A DNA stretch of 64,000 nt from Watersipora subatra (lineage: Eukaryota; Bryozoa; Gymnolaemata; Cheilostomatida; Watersiporidae). The notes under the pieces are model-generated. The model saw nothing but the letters and a program-made list of their open reading frames with translations. It did not search any database and was not told the origin of the DNA. The position numbers and the translations under genes are program-made. Location of the stretch: NCBI RefSeq assembly GCF_963576615.1, contig NC_088708.1, positions 49,277,196-49,341,195 of the forward strand, read 5' to 3'. Positions 55,701 through 63,536 of this stretch are shown here, piece by piece. Position 1 is the stretch's first letter, and every line of letters starts with the position of its first letter.

Positions 55701-58028
55701 AAACTTGGTTACTTTCAAAGGAATGCGTCTCTAGGAAACCCTAGCAGATGGTTGGCTACAGCTGAGAGACGTTATACGGCTCATGCGTAACCATCTATGA
55801 CTTTCATAGTATTTTTAGAACAAGAGGTTCATTTTCAGGAAGTTAGTTAGAGTGACAGCCTTTGAAAATTTTTATGATGTAATGATTTAATTTTGACATA
55901 TTTTCACTTTTAAACTTTAATCAAAAACGTTTATTTAATTGAAGGTTGAGAATGATTTTACCTCTAAATAAAAAGAAACGATTGGATATTGGATAATGCT
56001 TTACATGTCTTGAAGTGGACATTGTGAAATGTGTCTATGTATCTATATTTGTTTTACTAATTACAGTCAAACCCACAGTAATTATATTTATTTTACTAAT
56101 TACAGTCAAACCCACAGTAATTATATTTGTTTTACTAATTACAGTCAAACCCACAGTAATTATATTTATTTTACTAAGTGCAGTTAAACCCACAGTAGTT
56201 ATGTTTATTCTACTAATTACAGTCAAACCCACAGTAGTTATATTTATTTTATTAACTACAGTTAAACCCCAAAGTAATTTCTATTTTACAACTTTCAGTG
56301 ATTTTCAAATAATTTTGAAATGGAGAAAGCAAAAAATTGAAATGTAAAAATAATAAATGGCCTAGTTAAGTTAAACTTCACTTATTTTAAAGTAAGTTTT
56401 ACCAGGTACCTACCTCTAACACCATCTGTATTTCTAAAGCGATGCATCGTCAAATCGACACGTAAACTTTCAATCGCATGTCTTTAAGGCGAAGTGATAA
56501 CTATAAGCTCTTTTCATTGGTCATTGTTGTATTAATTTAGTTTCTCAAATAGACTTTAGTTATTTTTTATATATGCATAGCTTTTTATTGGCAGTAGTAA
56601 TCATCAAGAAAATGATGTTTTTCATTACATGTTAAGACAAATGCTGTGGTGTGACAGCAATGGAACAGCGGTATGACAGTGGTATGACAGTGGTATGACA
56701 GTGGTGTAACAGTGGTATGACAGTGGTATAACAGTGGTGTGACAGTGGTGTGACAGCAGTGTAACAGTGGTGTGACAGCAGTGTAACAGTGGTATAACAG
56801 TGGTGTGACAGTGGCATGACAGTGGTATGACAGTGGTGTGACAGTAGTATGACAGTGGCGTGACAGCAGTGTAACAAGGGTATGACAGTGGTATGACAGT
56901 GGTATGACAGTGGTATGACAGTGGTGTGACAGTAGTATGACAGTGGTATGACAGTAGTATGACAGTGGTGTGACAGCAGTGTAACAGTGGTATGACAGTG
57001 GTATGACAGTGGTGTGACAGTGGTATGACAGTAGTATGACAGTGGTGTGACAGCAGTGTAACAGTGGTATGAGAGTGGTATGACAGTGGTGTGACAGTGG
57101 TGTGACAGCAGTAAAATAAATGCAAATGTAAAATAGTTAAAAGCATAAGAATTTTTCATTCAGACAAGGACTCTGATAGGATCAGCGTATGCGTGTCCTT
57201 GAATGCAGTGCACGTGCACCCACCGCTACTTTCTATCCCTTTCTCAGCGTTACGGTGGATTGTTTACTTTAGCTTCATAATGATAAGAAAATGTTAAACA
57301 TGACCATGCGATGGAACTCCCTTTAAATTAATAGCAGGCTGACAGTTCTGTAACTTAACCTGTTCTTGTGTCTCACATACTTAGAAGCCTACTTATCAGT
57401 TCTTGTAGTAAGAATTCCTTTCTTTGTACTTACAAACTTTCCAGGAAGTAAAATTTCATCAGAAAATGCTGGGTTTATGGAAAACTGAAAATGAACCTAT
57501 TGTCAATGATGGTTGTGTAAAGAGTCTTTTGGCGCATAGCCAAATGTGATAACGCTTCTCTTCCCTACTTGTAGGATCGTGGAAAATGCCCAAGTGTCAT
57601 CCTGTTAGTTCTCTTGTCTACTCAATAAATTTAAGGTTTAGGATATACTCTATGTCGTTGTATATTACTACCTGAAAACCATGTGTTGGTAACATGAATG
57701 TGCTATTCCGATGGCTTCCTGTTAACTTCTGCCACAACTGATATCAACAATTACCTAATAGGATTTGAAAAAGAATGATATCTTCAGATCTTCATAGAAA
57801 GCCTCCGTCCATAGCTTTTATAGTTACCCCACTCTTTCTTTTCCCGCCCTCTTACCCCCCCCCCTCAACTTTTTTCATCTAGTAATCATCACTCTCCCAT
57901 TATAGGTTATGGCCTATTGCGATATCCTTCAGTACAGCTCGGCTTTCCCATTGGCGACACTAGATCTTTATATATGTTTGTTTCAGATTGTAAGAGATAC
58001 GTGAAGGCCTTCTTCGAACCCTTTCGAG
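28716..58028 (+). CDS. Major facilitator superfamily transporter, N-terminal half (gene continues past the window)
   Basis: Twelve-TM MFS transporter of the plasma or an internal membrane; substrate not predictable. Supported exons: 28716-28770, 29666-29863, 30979-31059, 34796-34901, 40633-40807 (start uncertain), 41717-41818, 54341-54417, 54857-54971, 57987-58028. All join in frame except the step 34901 to 40633, where one small exon is unresolved. Order: Ser-rich acidic N-terminal tail, TM1 (ILVINLPWFGLALMYLILTV), TM2 (VLGLMVAVGAGLTLVIGPLL), MFS motif A as GILSDRIQTRIGKRRP (about 122-137), TM3 start, long loop, TM4 (CYLLSVIAYTGIAVPYNALI), RG, TM5 and TM6, then a cytoplasmic loop (KAFFEPFR). 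TM7-12 would lie beyond the window. No intron shows exons of another gene. Confidence 0.85.
28771..29665 (+). other. MFS intron 1
   Basis: 0.9 kb, phase 1; most of its length is the TATATACTTTGTATATA repeat field at 29158-29525. Confidence 0.8.
29158..29525. repeat. TA-rich palindromic repeat field
   Basis: Many copies of ATATACTTTGTATATA and its complement TATATACAAAGTATAT in both orientations, giving numerous potential hairpins or cruciforms. ORFs here on both strands (YIYFVYI-like) are translation artefacts. Confidence 0.9.
29666..29863 (+). CDS. MFS transporter exon 2 (TM1)
   Basis: Acceptor TTTTGTTCCAG; completes S19 and encodes 20-84: Ser-rich HESSSSSFF..EHSSSSLLP, acidic DKEEIAD, then TM1. 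Donor GAAG|GTCTTT is weak, but it is the only one that keeps phase 1 with exon 3. Confidence 0.85.
29864..30978 (+). other. MFS intron 2
   Basis: 1.1 kb, phase 1. It carries a minus-strand tRNA-derived SINE-like copy (30760-30935). The rest is AT-rich and featureless. Confidence 0.8.
30760..30935 (-). mobile_element. tRNA-derived SINE-like copy
   Basis: On the minus strand it reads GTGCTGCAGTTGGTAGCCTG (A box and D arm) then GAGTTTGATTCTG (B box). It continues on the + side into GGAATAATTGTGG...TATTACACACGAGATG, a block also found beside the copies at 44560 and 46870. A family of several copies; not an intact tRNA gene. Confidence 0.6.
30979..31059 (+). CDS. MFS transporter exon 3 (loop 1-2, TM2 start)
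   Basis: Acceptor TTTGATATAG, donor GCGG|GTAGGT. Completes V85 and encodes 86-111, VPAQVEAMVGMKIKGTVLGL then MVAVGA. The VPAQVEAMVG..KGT.LGL pattern is typical of an MFS TM1-TM2 region. Phase 1 to 1. Confidence 0.88.
33438..34000. mobile_element. Possible MITE with imperfect terminal inverted repeats
   Basis: Left ACTGTGTTTCCATGCTTCGA and right end ...TTCAAAGTACGGAAACGCAGT are inverted versions of each other with about one mismatch in four over some 35 bases; each is followed inward by a CGGAGT/GGAGT motif. Diverged, non-coding. Confidence 0.45.
34287..34543 (+). repeat. Dispersed repeat, copy 1
   Basis: Direct repeat of 37561-37814: shared blocks include GTAGAAAACGATCGTT, GTTGTTTTGATACTATAATA and AATTGTCT.TAAAGATGGC. 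Copies differ by point changes and small indels. Non-coding. Confidence 0.85.
34796..34901 (+). CDS. MFS transporter exon 4 (TM2 end, motif A, TM3 start)
   Basis: Acceptor TTACTTTTAG, donor TATG|GTAATA. Completes G112 and encodes 113-146: LTLVIGPLLGILSDR, then IQTRIGKRRPVMLASSLVL. The G-x3-DR-x3-R-x-G-(K/R)-R-(K/R)-P signature is the most diagnostic MFS motif in the gene. Ends in phase 2. Confidence 0.92.
37561..37814 (+). repeat. Dispersed repeat, copy 2
   Basis: Second copy of the element at 34287-34543, same orientation, about 3.3 kb away; see that entry for the shared blocks. Confidence 0.85.
38011..38436. mobile_element. Fold-back MITE, long copy
   Basis: Ends AAAGGTTGACTTGCAATAAA and its inverted copy. 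The inverted similarity extends for about 110 bases inward (TTATTTGGTATCAAAAGATT, CTTACTCTGTTGT, TGTGATTACAAGCTCTT). The centre has CACGTGA repeats (TCACGTGATGTTCTCACGTG). 426 bp, no ORF. Confidence 0.88.
38805..38878. repeat. TA-rich microsatellite
   Basis: Alternating TATATA with GTATATATATACTGTATA and its inverse; low complexity. Confidence 0.85.
40035..40219. mobile_element. Fold-back MITE, short copy
   Basis: Same ends and arms as 38011-38436 but with almost no centre: after TGTGATTACAAGCTCTTAAA the arms meet. An internal-deletion derivative of the same family, about 1.6 kb from the long copy. Confidence 0.88.
40333..40393 (+). CDS. Candidate small exon for the rest of TM3 (tentative)
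   Basis: Between ATACACACCTAG and GTAACG there is a 61-nt open stretch that starts in phase 2 (TG|T gives Cys147) and ends in phase 0, exactly what is needed to join 34901 to 40633. It encodes 20 hydrophobic residues, QFFYYFFQLW through VLFVG. The composition is suspiciously aromatic, as T-rich noise would be, so this is only the best phase-compatible candidate. Confidence 0.25.
40633..40807 (+). CDS. MFS transporter exon, TM3-TM4 loop (5' end uncertain)
   Basis: Acceptor TTTTCTCCAG at 40632, donor ATGG|GTAACT (phase 1 into the next exon, Gly). 58 codons: CHPNLTARRCKPYANYSESF, SLGGPHVRIDGEKEVSQTGS, VGFPLFDFISSGQITGYM. NLT and NYS are N-glycosylation sequons, reasonable for the TM3-TM4 loop, which faces outside in MFS proteins. 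The loop is longer than usual. Alternative acceptors at 40608 (phase 0) or 40683 (which would join exon 4 directly) cannot be ruled out. Confidence 0.65.
40880..41250. repeat. Irregular tandem repeat of ACATTGTAGACATTGTACATT type
   Basis: Repeats combining ACATTACATTGTACATGTAC and ATTGTAGACATTG, irregular in period, interrupted at 41082-41153 by an unrelated hairpin. Confidence 0.85.
41082..41153. repeat. 72-nt stem-loop inserted in the tandem repeat
   Basis: GAGCTGAGCGTAAAATTGTT with GTAA on the left and TTACAACAATTTTGCGCTCA with GCCC on the right form a stem of about 24 pairs (one G-T) around a 23-nt loop. It is unrelated to the flanking repeats. Could be a tiny fold-back element or an miRNA-precursor-like hairpin. 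Confidence 0.75.
41347..41391. repeat. 11-bp tandem repeat, 4 copies
   Basis: AATGGTACATA repeated directly; short and probably neutral. Confidence 0.85.
41717..41818 (+). CDS. MFS transporter exon, TM4 and loop 4-5
   Basis: Acceptor CTCTTATTCAG, donor AGAG|GTAAAT; phase 1 to 1. 33 codons: TYAGCYLLSVIAYTGIAVPY then NALIADKTHPTQR. TM4 is followed by the PxxQRG-type motif completed by the next exon, a conserved MFS position. Confidence 0.88.
42179..42210. repeat. Perfect 13-bp hairpin
   Basis: CAACAGGCGAAAA and TTTTCGCCTGTTG around a six-base loop. Confidence 0.75.
44560..44720 (-). mobile_element. tRNA-derived SINE-like copy
   Basis: On the minus strand: GTGGTACAGCTGGTAGCCTG (A box) and AGTTTGATTTCTG (B box). 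On the + side it continues with AGAATAATTGTACACATAGT and TATTACACATGA, matching the copy at 30760. Confidence 0.55.
45362..45395. repeat. Perfect 15-bp hairpin
   Basis: GCCTTTCAACTGTAT, loop TATT, then the exact inverted copy. Confidence 0.85.
45642..45708. repeat. 9-bp tandem repeat, about 7 copies
   Basis: CAATAAGAT repeated directly, with the first copy CAATAAGGT. Confidence 0.9.
46870..47050 (-). mobile_element. Diverged tRNA-derived SINE-like copy
   Basis: Shares the TGGAATAATTATGCAGATAG and TTATTACACCCGATGAG block with the copies at 30760 and 44560; the tRNA part (TTGGTGCAGATGTCAGAG on the minus strand) is more decayed. Confidence 0.45.
47140..47964. repeat. 33-bp array, exactly 25 copies, with higher-order structure
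   Basis: Unit ATGTCTTTCTATAACTGCAT plus TGCAAGTAGTAAT; 825 bases make 25 units with no indels. Two main types (TATGTCT or TATGTAT) plus a rare TGTATT variant at 47381 and 47612. Units 3-9 and 10-16 have the same type order, a 231-bp duplication; units 16-25 are uniform. 33 is divisible by three, so three frames are open (MSFYNCIASSN repeats and others); these are not genes. Confidence 0.97.
47965..48589. other. Spacer between two arrays
   Basis: AT-rich non-repetitive sequence; short frames only, no recognised domain. Confidence 0.5.
48590..49812. repeat. 34-bp array, about 36 copies
   Basis: Unit TTGTTGGCAAGGTGTTGGTG plus TCTGGTATAAGGTA. Subtypes differ at TCTGG, TCTTG, TATGG and TCTGA and at GGCAAG, GGCGAG and GGCAACG. 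34 is one more than a multiple of three, so all minus-strand frames run open for hundreds of codons (NTLPTIPYTRHQHLANNTLY type); this is an artefact of the repeat. Confidence 0.97.
50625..50669. repeat. 21-bp hairpin with three-base loop
   Basis: AGTAATTCTATCACATGACT with T on the left and the inverted copy on the right, one mismatch, loop TAC. Confidence 0.85.
51665..52530. repeat. 32-bp array, about 27 copies
   Basis: Unit GGTCTATCAGATATCATCAA plus CCGAGATTATTT, with a GATATC (EcoRV) site in nearly every unit. Left copies are mostly ATCATCAA, right copies mostly ATCGTCAA, and the last five units are increasingly diverged. The frames through it are artefacts. Confidence 0.97.
52683..52835. 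repeat. Degenerate CCTT/GACCTT-rich tract
   Basis: Loose repetition of GACCTTCC, AACCTTC and TGACCTT, no fixed period. Probably an old, decayed simple repeat. Confidence 0.6.
53491..53705. repeat. 33-bp array, about 6.5 copies
   Basis: Unit GCTGAAACATTTGCCATGTT plus AGTTATGTCTGTA; starts at 53498, 53531 and 53564. Two alternating types (GTAGCTGAAAC and GCAGCTAAAAC). Confidence 0.93.
53753..54151. mobile_element. MITE with GCGAAA-rich interior
   Basis: Ends TAGGACACTTATATATTCGC and its near-perfect inverted copy (GCGAAATATAAGTGTCCTA). Flanked by CTC on the left and GGG on the right, so a TA target is possible. Internal subterminal inverted motifs TAATTTTCGCGTTTTCGC and GCGAAAACGCGAAATTA. 399 bp, non-coding, 47 bases after the 33-bp array. 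Confidence 0.85.
54341..54417 (+). CDS. MFS transporter exon, TM5
   Basis: Acceptor TGTTTGTCAG, donor GCG|GTAAGT. Completes Gly, then 25 codons: MNSGIMGGMILLGNIGGACL then GLFIA. RG.NSG..G...LGNI.G is the classic MFS TM5 entry. Ends in phase 0. Confidence 0.9.
54418..54856 (+). other. MFS intron 7
   Basis: 0.44 kb, phase 0, no features. Confidence 0.85.
54857..54971 (+). CDS. MFS transporter exon, TM6
   Basis: Acceptor GCATTTTGTAG, donor CTCA|GTAAGT. 38 codons: ALGLNIVYGVICGIVLLCIS, ITLLSVTESHSSYEYEIL, i.e. TM6 and the start of the central cytoplasmic loop. Phase 0 to 1. Confidence 0.9.
55601..55866 (+). repeat. 266-bp direct repeat, copy 1
   Basis: Nearly identical to 63537-63802: ATTAGAGATATAGTATTTAA at the start and GTGACAGCCTTTGAA at the end, with only scattered substitutions. 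No ORF, no terminal inverted repeats seen. Probably a recent dispersed repeat. Confidence 0.92.
56042..56275. repeat. 39-bp array, about 6 copies
   Basis: Unit ACTAATTACAGTCAAACCCA plus CAGTAATTATATTTATTTT; starts at 56056 and 56095. Open frames on both strands are artefacts of a unit divisible by three. Confidence 0.93.
56646..57112. repeat. 11-bp array, about 42 copies
   Basis: GTGGTATGACA repeated, with variants GTGGTGTGACA, GTAGTATGACA and GCAGTGTAACA. The long minus-strand frames (CHTTVIPLSYH type) are artefacts. Confidence 0.96.
57987..58028 (+). CDS. MFS transporter exon, central loop (last exon in window)
   Basis: Acceptor GTTTGTTTCAG, donor CGAG|GTAACC. Completes Asn and encodes CKRYVKAFFEPFR, the basic cytoplasmic loop between the two six-TM halves. 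Ends in phase 1; the next exon, which should lead into TM7, was not found before 64000. Confidence 0.82.
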
Positions 58029-58390
58029 GTAACCACTAATAAATTATAAATTATAGTCTACTCATTAACAACTATGGCGCCTTACAGTGCCTCGCGTTGC
58101 GCGTTCACAACTCGAGTTGTACAACTCGAGTTGCCGTGTTGTCCAACTGGAGTTGCCGAATTGTACAACTCGGCCTGGGTTTAATCATTAAAGAAAGCAA
58201 AGTGAGTAATTGGGGTGTCTCATTTACAGAAATTTAATAATAATAATTTAAATATGTATACATATTTAAATTATATATATTGGCGAGATTTGCGCATATT
58301 CATTTCTATAAATATAACGAGACAAAAACAATTGTAGAATGTAAAAAGCAAACTAAGAACAATCTATATGAGAACCGAACAGCAAAATTT

Positions 58391-58764
58391 TTTTCCCAAA
58401 TAGGTTTACATACGGCAGTAAAATTTTGGCTCATGATTGGCTTTAGTAATTGAGTTTTAGTAATCAAAACCTACATCATTACATTGAAAGTCAATAGTTA
58501 TAATTTGAGAGGAACACAAAATTCCAAAATTTTATTCAAAATGGCTTAAATTAATGAGTTTTAAGTGAGCACCTCTTACGTTTTAACAGCACTTTTTGAA
58601 TGATAACATCAGTTTTGCTACTTTATTTCGAATTTTGTGTTCCTTTCTAATTATAACTATTGATTTCTAATGTAATGATGTAAGTTTTGGTTACTAAAAC
58701 TCAATTACTAAAGCCAATCATGAGCCAAAATTTTACTGCCGTATGTAAACCTGTTTGGGAAAAA
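58391..58764. repeat. Nested 134-bp inverted repeat
   Basis: Arms 58391-58524 and 58630-58764 are inverted copies differing at roughly ten positions; shared text includes ACATACGGCAGTAAAATTTT and TCATGATTGGCTTTAGTAAT. Spacer about 105 bases. It may be an older fold-back element inside the larger one. Confidence 0.88.
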
Positions 58765-58940
58765 GAAATTCGCAGCCAGCCGGGCAACTTCTTTTTCAAA
58801 TGAAAAAAGAGTCATCTCTCTAGAATCTGACAAGAAACTGAATGAACACCGAAAATGAACATAGAAATTATTTTAACGGCGTTTAATGATGCACAAAAAA
58901 ATTCCATTTAGCTAGAGAAAATAAAATGATGAGATGTTCT

Positions 58941-59107
58941 CAAGCCGAGTTGTTGAACTCGAGTTGCTGTTGAAAGAACTCGGCTTGGGTTTTGATGAAC
59001 TCGAGTTGTGCAACTCGAGTTGTACAACTCGAGTTATATTTACAAACTCGAGTTGTACAACTCGAGTTGTGCAACTCGAGTTGTACAACTCGAGTTGCAA
59101 ACTCGGC
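58941..59107. repeat. Palindromic CTCGAG array
   Basis: About nine copies of AACTCGAGTTG in two spacings, GTACAACTCGAGTTG and GTGCAACTCGAGTTG, each unit its own inverse. Both strands therefore give similar chance ORFs. Confidence 0.92.
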
Positions 59108-59445
59108 ACAGTATAATTCTAATAGTTCGTTATTAGTTTTAGTTTTACAGTACAAACATAGTTTAATTTCTATTAGCTAACGGGTGCCTATTGATATACC
59201 ATTGTTAATATAACTAGATCTACGGTTATGCTACCGTAATACCGATATATTGCACCTTACTTTTGAAAAGTCGCGTTGCGTGTTCACAACTCGAGTTGTG
59301 CAACTCGAGTTGTACAACTCGAGTTGTGAACGCGCAACGCGAGGCACTGTAAGGCGCCATAAACAACTGTGTTCAGCTACATGAATCTGCAGGAAAACTA
59401 CTGAGAGTTAAGAGTTCAAATAGTGGGTCAAGAAATTTTAATGCA

Positions 59446-59535
59446 CTAACCACTAATGCAGTAACCACTAATGCACTAACCATTGCTGCGCTAACCACTA
59501 ATACACTAACCACTAATGCACTAACCACTAACTCA
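59446..59535. repeat. 15-bp tandem repeat, 6 copies
   Basis: CTAACCACTAATGCA with minor variants, exact 15-base period. Confidence 0.9.
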
Positions 59536-59849
59536 TCAAGGCATGTAAACATTTTCCTAGTTGTTATATACTAATTGCTAACTACTGATCGCCCATTATT
59601 AATGCCTGCAAAGCACTGGCCCTCTAGTCCCTAACTACTAAGCACCTACCACTAATGCATGAAAACAAACAGTGACTTGTATAGCTTCCTTGTCATTTTA
59701 ACTAGTTGCAGACTATTACAGCTCTGTCATCCAACTTTAGTCTAGTTAGAGGTTGACTTATCAACAACATGAGAGTTTTTATCTTCGCGCTGACAATCGA
59801 CCCCAGCATAATTATCTAGATTAAAGCAGGCTTCCTTAATTACAGTAGT

Positions 59850-60055
59850 GCAGTAATGCTTAGTGCAGTAGTGTTTAGTGCAGTAGTGTTTATTGCAGCA
59901 GTATTTAGTGCAGTAGTGTTTAGTGCAGTAGTGCTTAGTGCAGTAGTGCTTAGTGCAGTAGTCCTCAGTGCAGTAGTGTTTAGTGCAGTAGTATTTCTTG
60001 CAGTAGTGTTTAGTGCAGTAGTGTTTATTGCAGCAGTGCTTAGTGCAGTAGTTTT
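59850..60055. repeat. 15-bp tandem repeat, about 14 copies
   Basis: AGTGCAGTAGTGTTT with variants (TGCTT, TCCTC, AGCAG). Frames on both strands are artefacts. Confidence 0.95.
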
Positions 60056-60857
60056 GTAACATATATCATACTGACCAACCAATTCTGTTCATATTTTTTA
60101 TTATGTTGAAAACAACTAAAAGTTTTGTTGAAGTTAATGTTGCACCTCTCAGCAACATGACAAAACATGCTATATTATATGTGAGTGTTTACAAATATAG
60201 GTACATTCTGAGTACAAACAGCTATACAAGCTACAAAACACAATAACGATGAGGCTGAACTACAAACAACCTTACATAGATTTTTAAGTAAATATTTTGA
60301 AGACAACTCAATAGTAGGCTAACATATAACGCTAAAAAAGTTTACCAGGTCCACACAAGTTTTGTTATTGCTTATTGACATAAATTGCTGCGGAGCGTGA
60401 CTGGCTTATGTCATATGGTAACGGGAGCTACACCTGTCAGGTTGCACTGATTCATGAGCCAAATTCTTCATGTTTACACTGTTTAATGATTGGTCACTCT
60501 GGCTGGCCTCTAACAGGATACATAACTATTATTGATAGGCGCAATAAGGAAGAGGCGCAGCGACAATTTTACATGTATCACCAAGGAATGGCGTCACCAT
60601 AGCGTCACGTCTCGCACTAAGATGAACGTAGGAATTTGCATTGAAAACAAACATTTTGTTGAGCAAGGAATTATGAGTAGTGCTGAGACATGAATGTAGT
60701 TTCCTGCGCATTTACTGAGTGCAAACATCACTCGGTTCTACCCTGTGAATCAATTATATGACACAAATATTGTGTTAGTTAGTTTCTGTAAACTCACAGG
60801 ACCATTTATCAAGAGTGGTGTGCAATAAATAGGCATCATATTTAATTTATCTTTATA

Positions 60858-60925
60858 TTATATATAATATTATATATAATATAAATACTATATTCATAAT
60901 ATATTACATATACTATATATATTTT
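60858..60925. repeat. AT-only low-complexity tract
   Basis: TATATATAATATTATATATA-type sequence. Confidence 0.85.
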
Positions 60926-61310
60926 ATTACTTCGTCTTGTTACTTCCAGAGGTAAAAAAAAATTCCTAAAATATTTTCTTGTTTTTGCAAATAGATTGTT
61001 GTAGATCGGTTGCCAATTTATGCGTATTTGTAGCAGGATATGAACAAGGTGCTGTAAGATCTGTGCTGCCCATTTATACTAGCTCTGAGTTCATCAGTCA
61101 TCACCTACCCTGTTCATTTATACTAGCTTTGTGTGCTCTAACATTACCTACCTTGCTCAAATACAATAGCTTTGCTTGTGCCAGTATTGCCTGTACTGCT
61201 CATCGAGCAAATCAGTCAGACTTCTTTTTAGAGTATTTGATTATTCTGTATAAATAGTTCATTTAATAAAGCTTGGGTTTCATTGTATTCAATTGCTTTA
61301 GAAAGGAGTC

Positions 61311-61740
61311 GGTTAAGGGGGAAGTAGTGGAGGGAGAAGTAGTAGAGGGGTTAAGAGAGGAAGTGGTGGAGGGAGGAGTAATAGAGGGGTTAGGAGAGGA
61401 AGTGGTGGAGGGAGGAGTAATAGAGGGGTTAGGAGAGGATGTGGTGGAGGGAGAAGTAGTCGAGGGGTTAAGAGAGGAAGTGGTGGAGGGAGGAGTAATA
61501 GAGGGGTTAGGAGAGGAAGTGGTGGAGGGAGGAGTAATAGAGGGGTTAGGAGAGGATGTGGTGGAGGGAGGAGTAATAGAGGGGTTAGGAGAGGATGTGG
61601 TGGAGGGAGAAGTAGTCGAGGGGTTAAGAGAGGAAGTGGTGGAGGGAGGAGTAATAGAGGGGTTAGGAGAGGAAGTGGTGGAGGGAGGTGTAATAGGGAG
61701 TTGAGAGAGGAAGTGGTGAAGGGAGGAGTAATAGAGGGGC
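61311..61740. repeat. 39-bp purine-rich array, about 11 copies
   Basis: Unit GAAGTGGTGGAGGGAGGAGT plus AATAGAGGGGTTAGGAGAG; starts at 61360 and 61399. The + strand is almost all purine with a few T, so the array is strongly strand-asymmetric. The 143-codon EEVVEGGVIEGLG frame is an artefact of a unit divisible by three. Confidence 0.95.
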
Positions 61741-63536
61741 TACGAACTAACAGATATCTTGCCAGTTTACTAATTAGAAAAGTTTATCAACGCATTTTGC
61801 TAGATTGTTAAATTCTAATCTCCAAAAACAAAGCATTTTTAGGCTGTTTTTCTATACAATATTATAGAGTTGTTGTTTTACTATTTCCTCTGGTGACCAA
61901 AGAACTAGCCATTTTTCAATCATGATTCTGAACATGTAACTAAAGAGTCATATCACTGAAGAGCAGTTGACACCACCGTTCTTTCCCTCAGAGGCCGTAC
62001 CAAGTTGGTGCATTAGTGAGCGTTTCTTGTAACAAATATGATTGTATGCCCTGCAGATGATTAGTGGGTTAGCCTGTGAAGATACAGGCTTATTTTATCT
62101 TTAGACCAATCAAATAGATATGATAAGATAGAGTGACCTTGAACTTTATGCGCTGGTTTGCAGGTCTTCATATTTATAGCTCTACATGTATATGATTTTC
62201 ACAAAGTACACTTGAGCTGTGCAAACTCGCAGATCTCTAACCAAGGATGGATGGAAACCCACCCTACTAATAACCCATTAATGAGTTTTTAGATAGCAGT
62301 GTTAAAGGTGAACTTGGACAAAATCTTAGTCAATTTTATCAGAAAGTATCGGTATTTTTCTACCATTTGAGATTGCTTTTCATGTTTGAGGTGATCTGAT
62401 TGCCAGGATGTTTCAAGATTAAACTTTACACAACTTTATTGCAATTAAAACACTCAGTGGGAAAATATGTGCCAAAATGACATCACTAGTTGCGCAGCTG
62501 ACTCTCTATCATAATTGATATCGCTTATTGTGTTCCAATTGCAACATTACATGTCTCTATTCTGTCAATCTATTTGCAACTATAGCTTCATAATTACACA
62601 TCCGCTCGAATCTGAGTGTTCCAATGAAGGGTCTCATTCAAACTATTATATCTCTAGACTGGGTCTACAAAGACAAAAATTTCAAATTAGATTTTTGATA
62701 AATTAAAACTCGATGTTTTAGCTTTACATTAATATTGTTTTTCTTTGCATCACTTCAATGCTGTTAGTTCAATTTTAATAGGGAGTGTTTGTTGGGGGTC
62801 CAAAAGGCTACGCAATGCATTTAGTTTATCTTAACAAAACAACACAGCCAGTAAGATCAATCCTTACATAAAGGGCAAAATTACTTGCACCTGGTAAATA
62901 GTAGATATTAGATGATTAATTATATTAGGGTATTTCTTATGCTTTCTTACCCTTCTCTTGCGTGTTATATAAATGGTTTATGGTTTTCATAATTTCTCTG
63001 TTAACAGTTAAATATAAGTGGCAACCTGTTAACCCAGTTTCAATCAAACAGCCTTTATGATATGCTTTGTTGGTAAGTTCACTTTTGAGGATGTGAAATT
63101 ATTGTACATTTTTGAGATCGTGAGTTGATGTGCCTCAGTTGGTTTCCTATCGTAGTAACTTAGTAATTGTCACTAAGTAAGTGTAAGTAGTAAGTAGTAA
63201 CTTGGTGAGTATGTTCTTACCATATCTCTCGTTTACTGATAATTCGGTCATACCATCAAGATTACTTATAAAAATAGTGCCTTGTTGTCAAAAGTGAACA
63301 GTCCTATAGACTAAAAAGTAGAGCATCTTTTTTACACAAATTGTAATAACTCTGGAACATACTAGATGCTGGCTCACTCCTGGAGTCTTCCTTAAAAATA
63401 TTCTTTTTGAGCGGCACCCAGCTACATTAATCTGACTTGTCTCCGTGTGACTACGGTAATATTTTTTTAAAAGATAAATTCGTTTGCCATGAATTCCGAC
63501 TGAACAATGATCTCTCTGGAAAAATAGCATCATTAA

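Larger units (their letters stand above)
54972..57986 (+). other. MFS intron 8
   Basis: 3.0 kb, phase 1. Contains one copy of a 266-bp direct repeat (55601-55866), a 39-bp array (56042-56275) and an 11-bp array (56646-57112). 57113-57986 shows nothing but a C-rich tract near 57855. Confidence 0.85.
58073..59361. mobile_element. Fold-back transposon-like element, 61-bp perfect TIRs, CTCGAG palindrome arrays
   Basis: Left end TATGGCGCCTTACAGTGCCT (TIR 58073-58133), right end its perfect inverted copy (59301-59361), flanked on both sides by AACAAC (58067-58072 and 59362-59367), a likely 6-bp target duplication. 1289 bp. The inside has clusters of the palindrome CAACTCGAGTTG, especially 58941-59107, and a nested 134-bp inverted repeat (58391-58524 with 58630-58764). 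No ORF, so a non-autonomous DNA element; superfamily unknown. It sits 44 bases downstream of the splice donor at 58028. Confidence 0.88.

Noticed and set aside
56625..57159. Two 173-175-codon minus-strand ORFs rich in His and Thr
   Set aside because: Artefact of the 11-bp array.
61273..61704. Glu/Gly/Val-rich 143-codon ORF
   Set aside because: Artefact of the 39-bp array.
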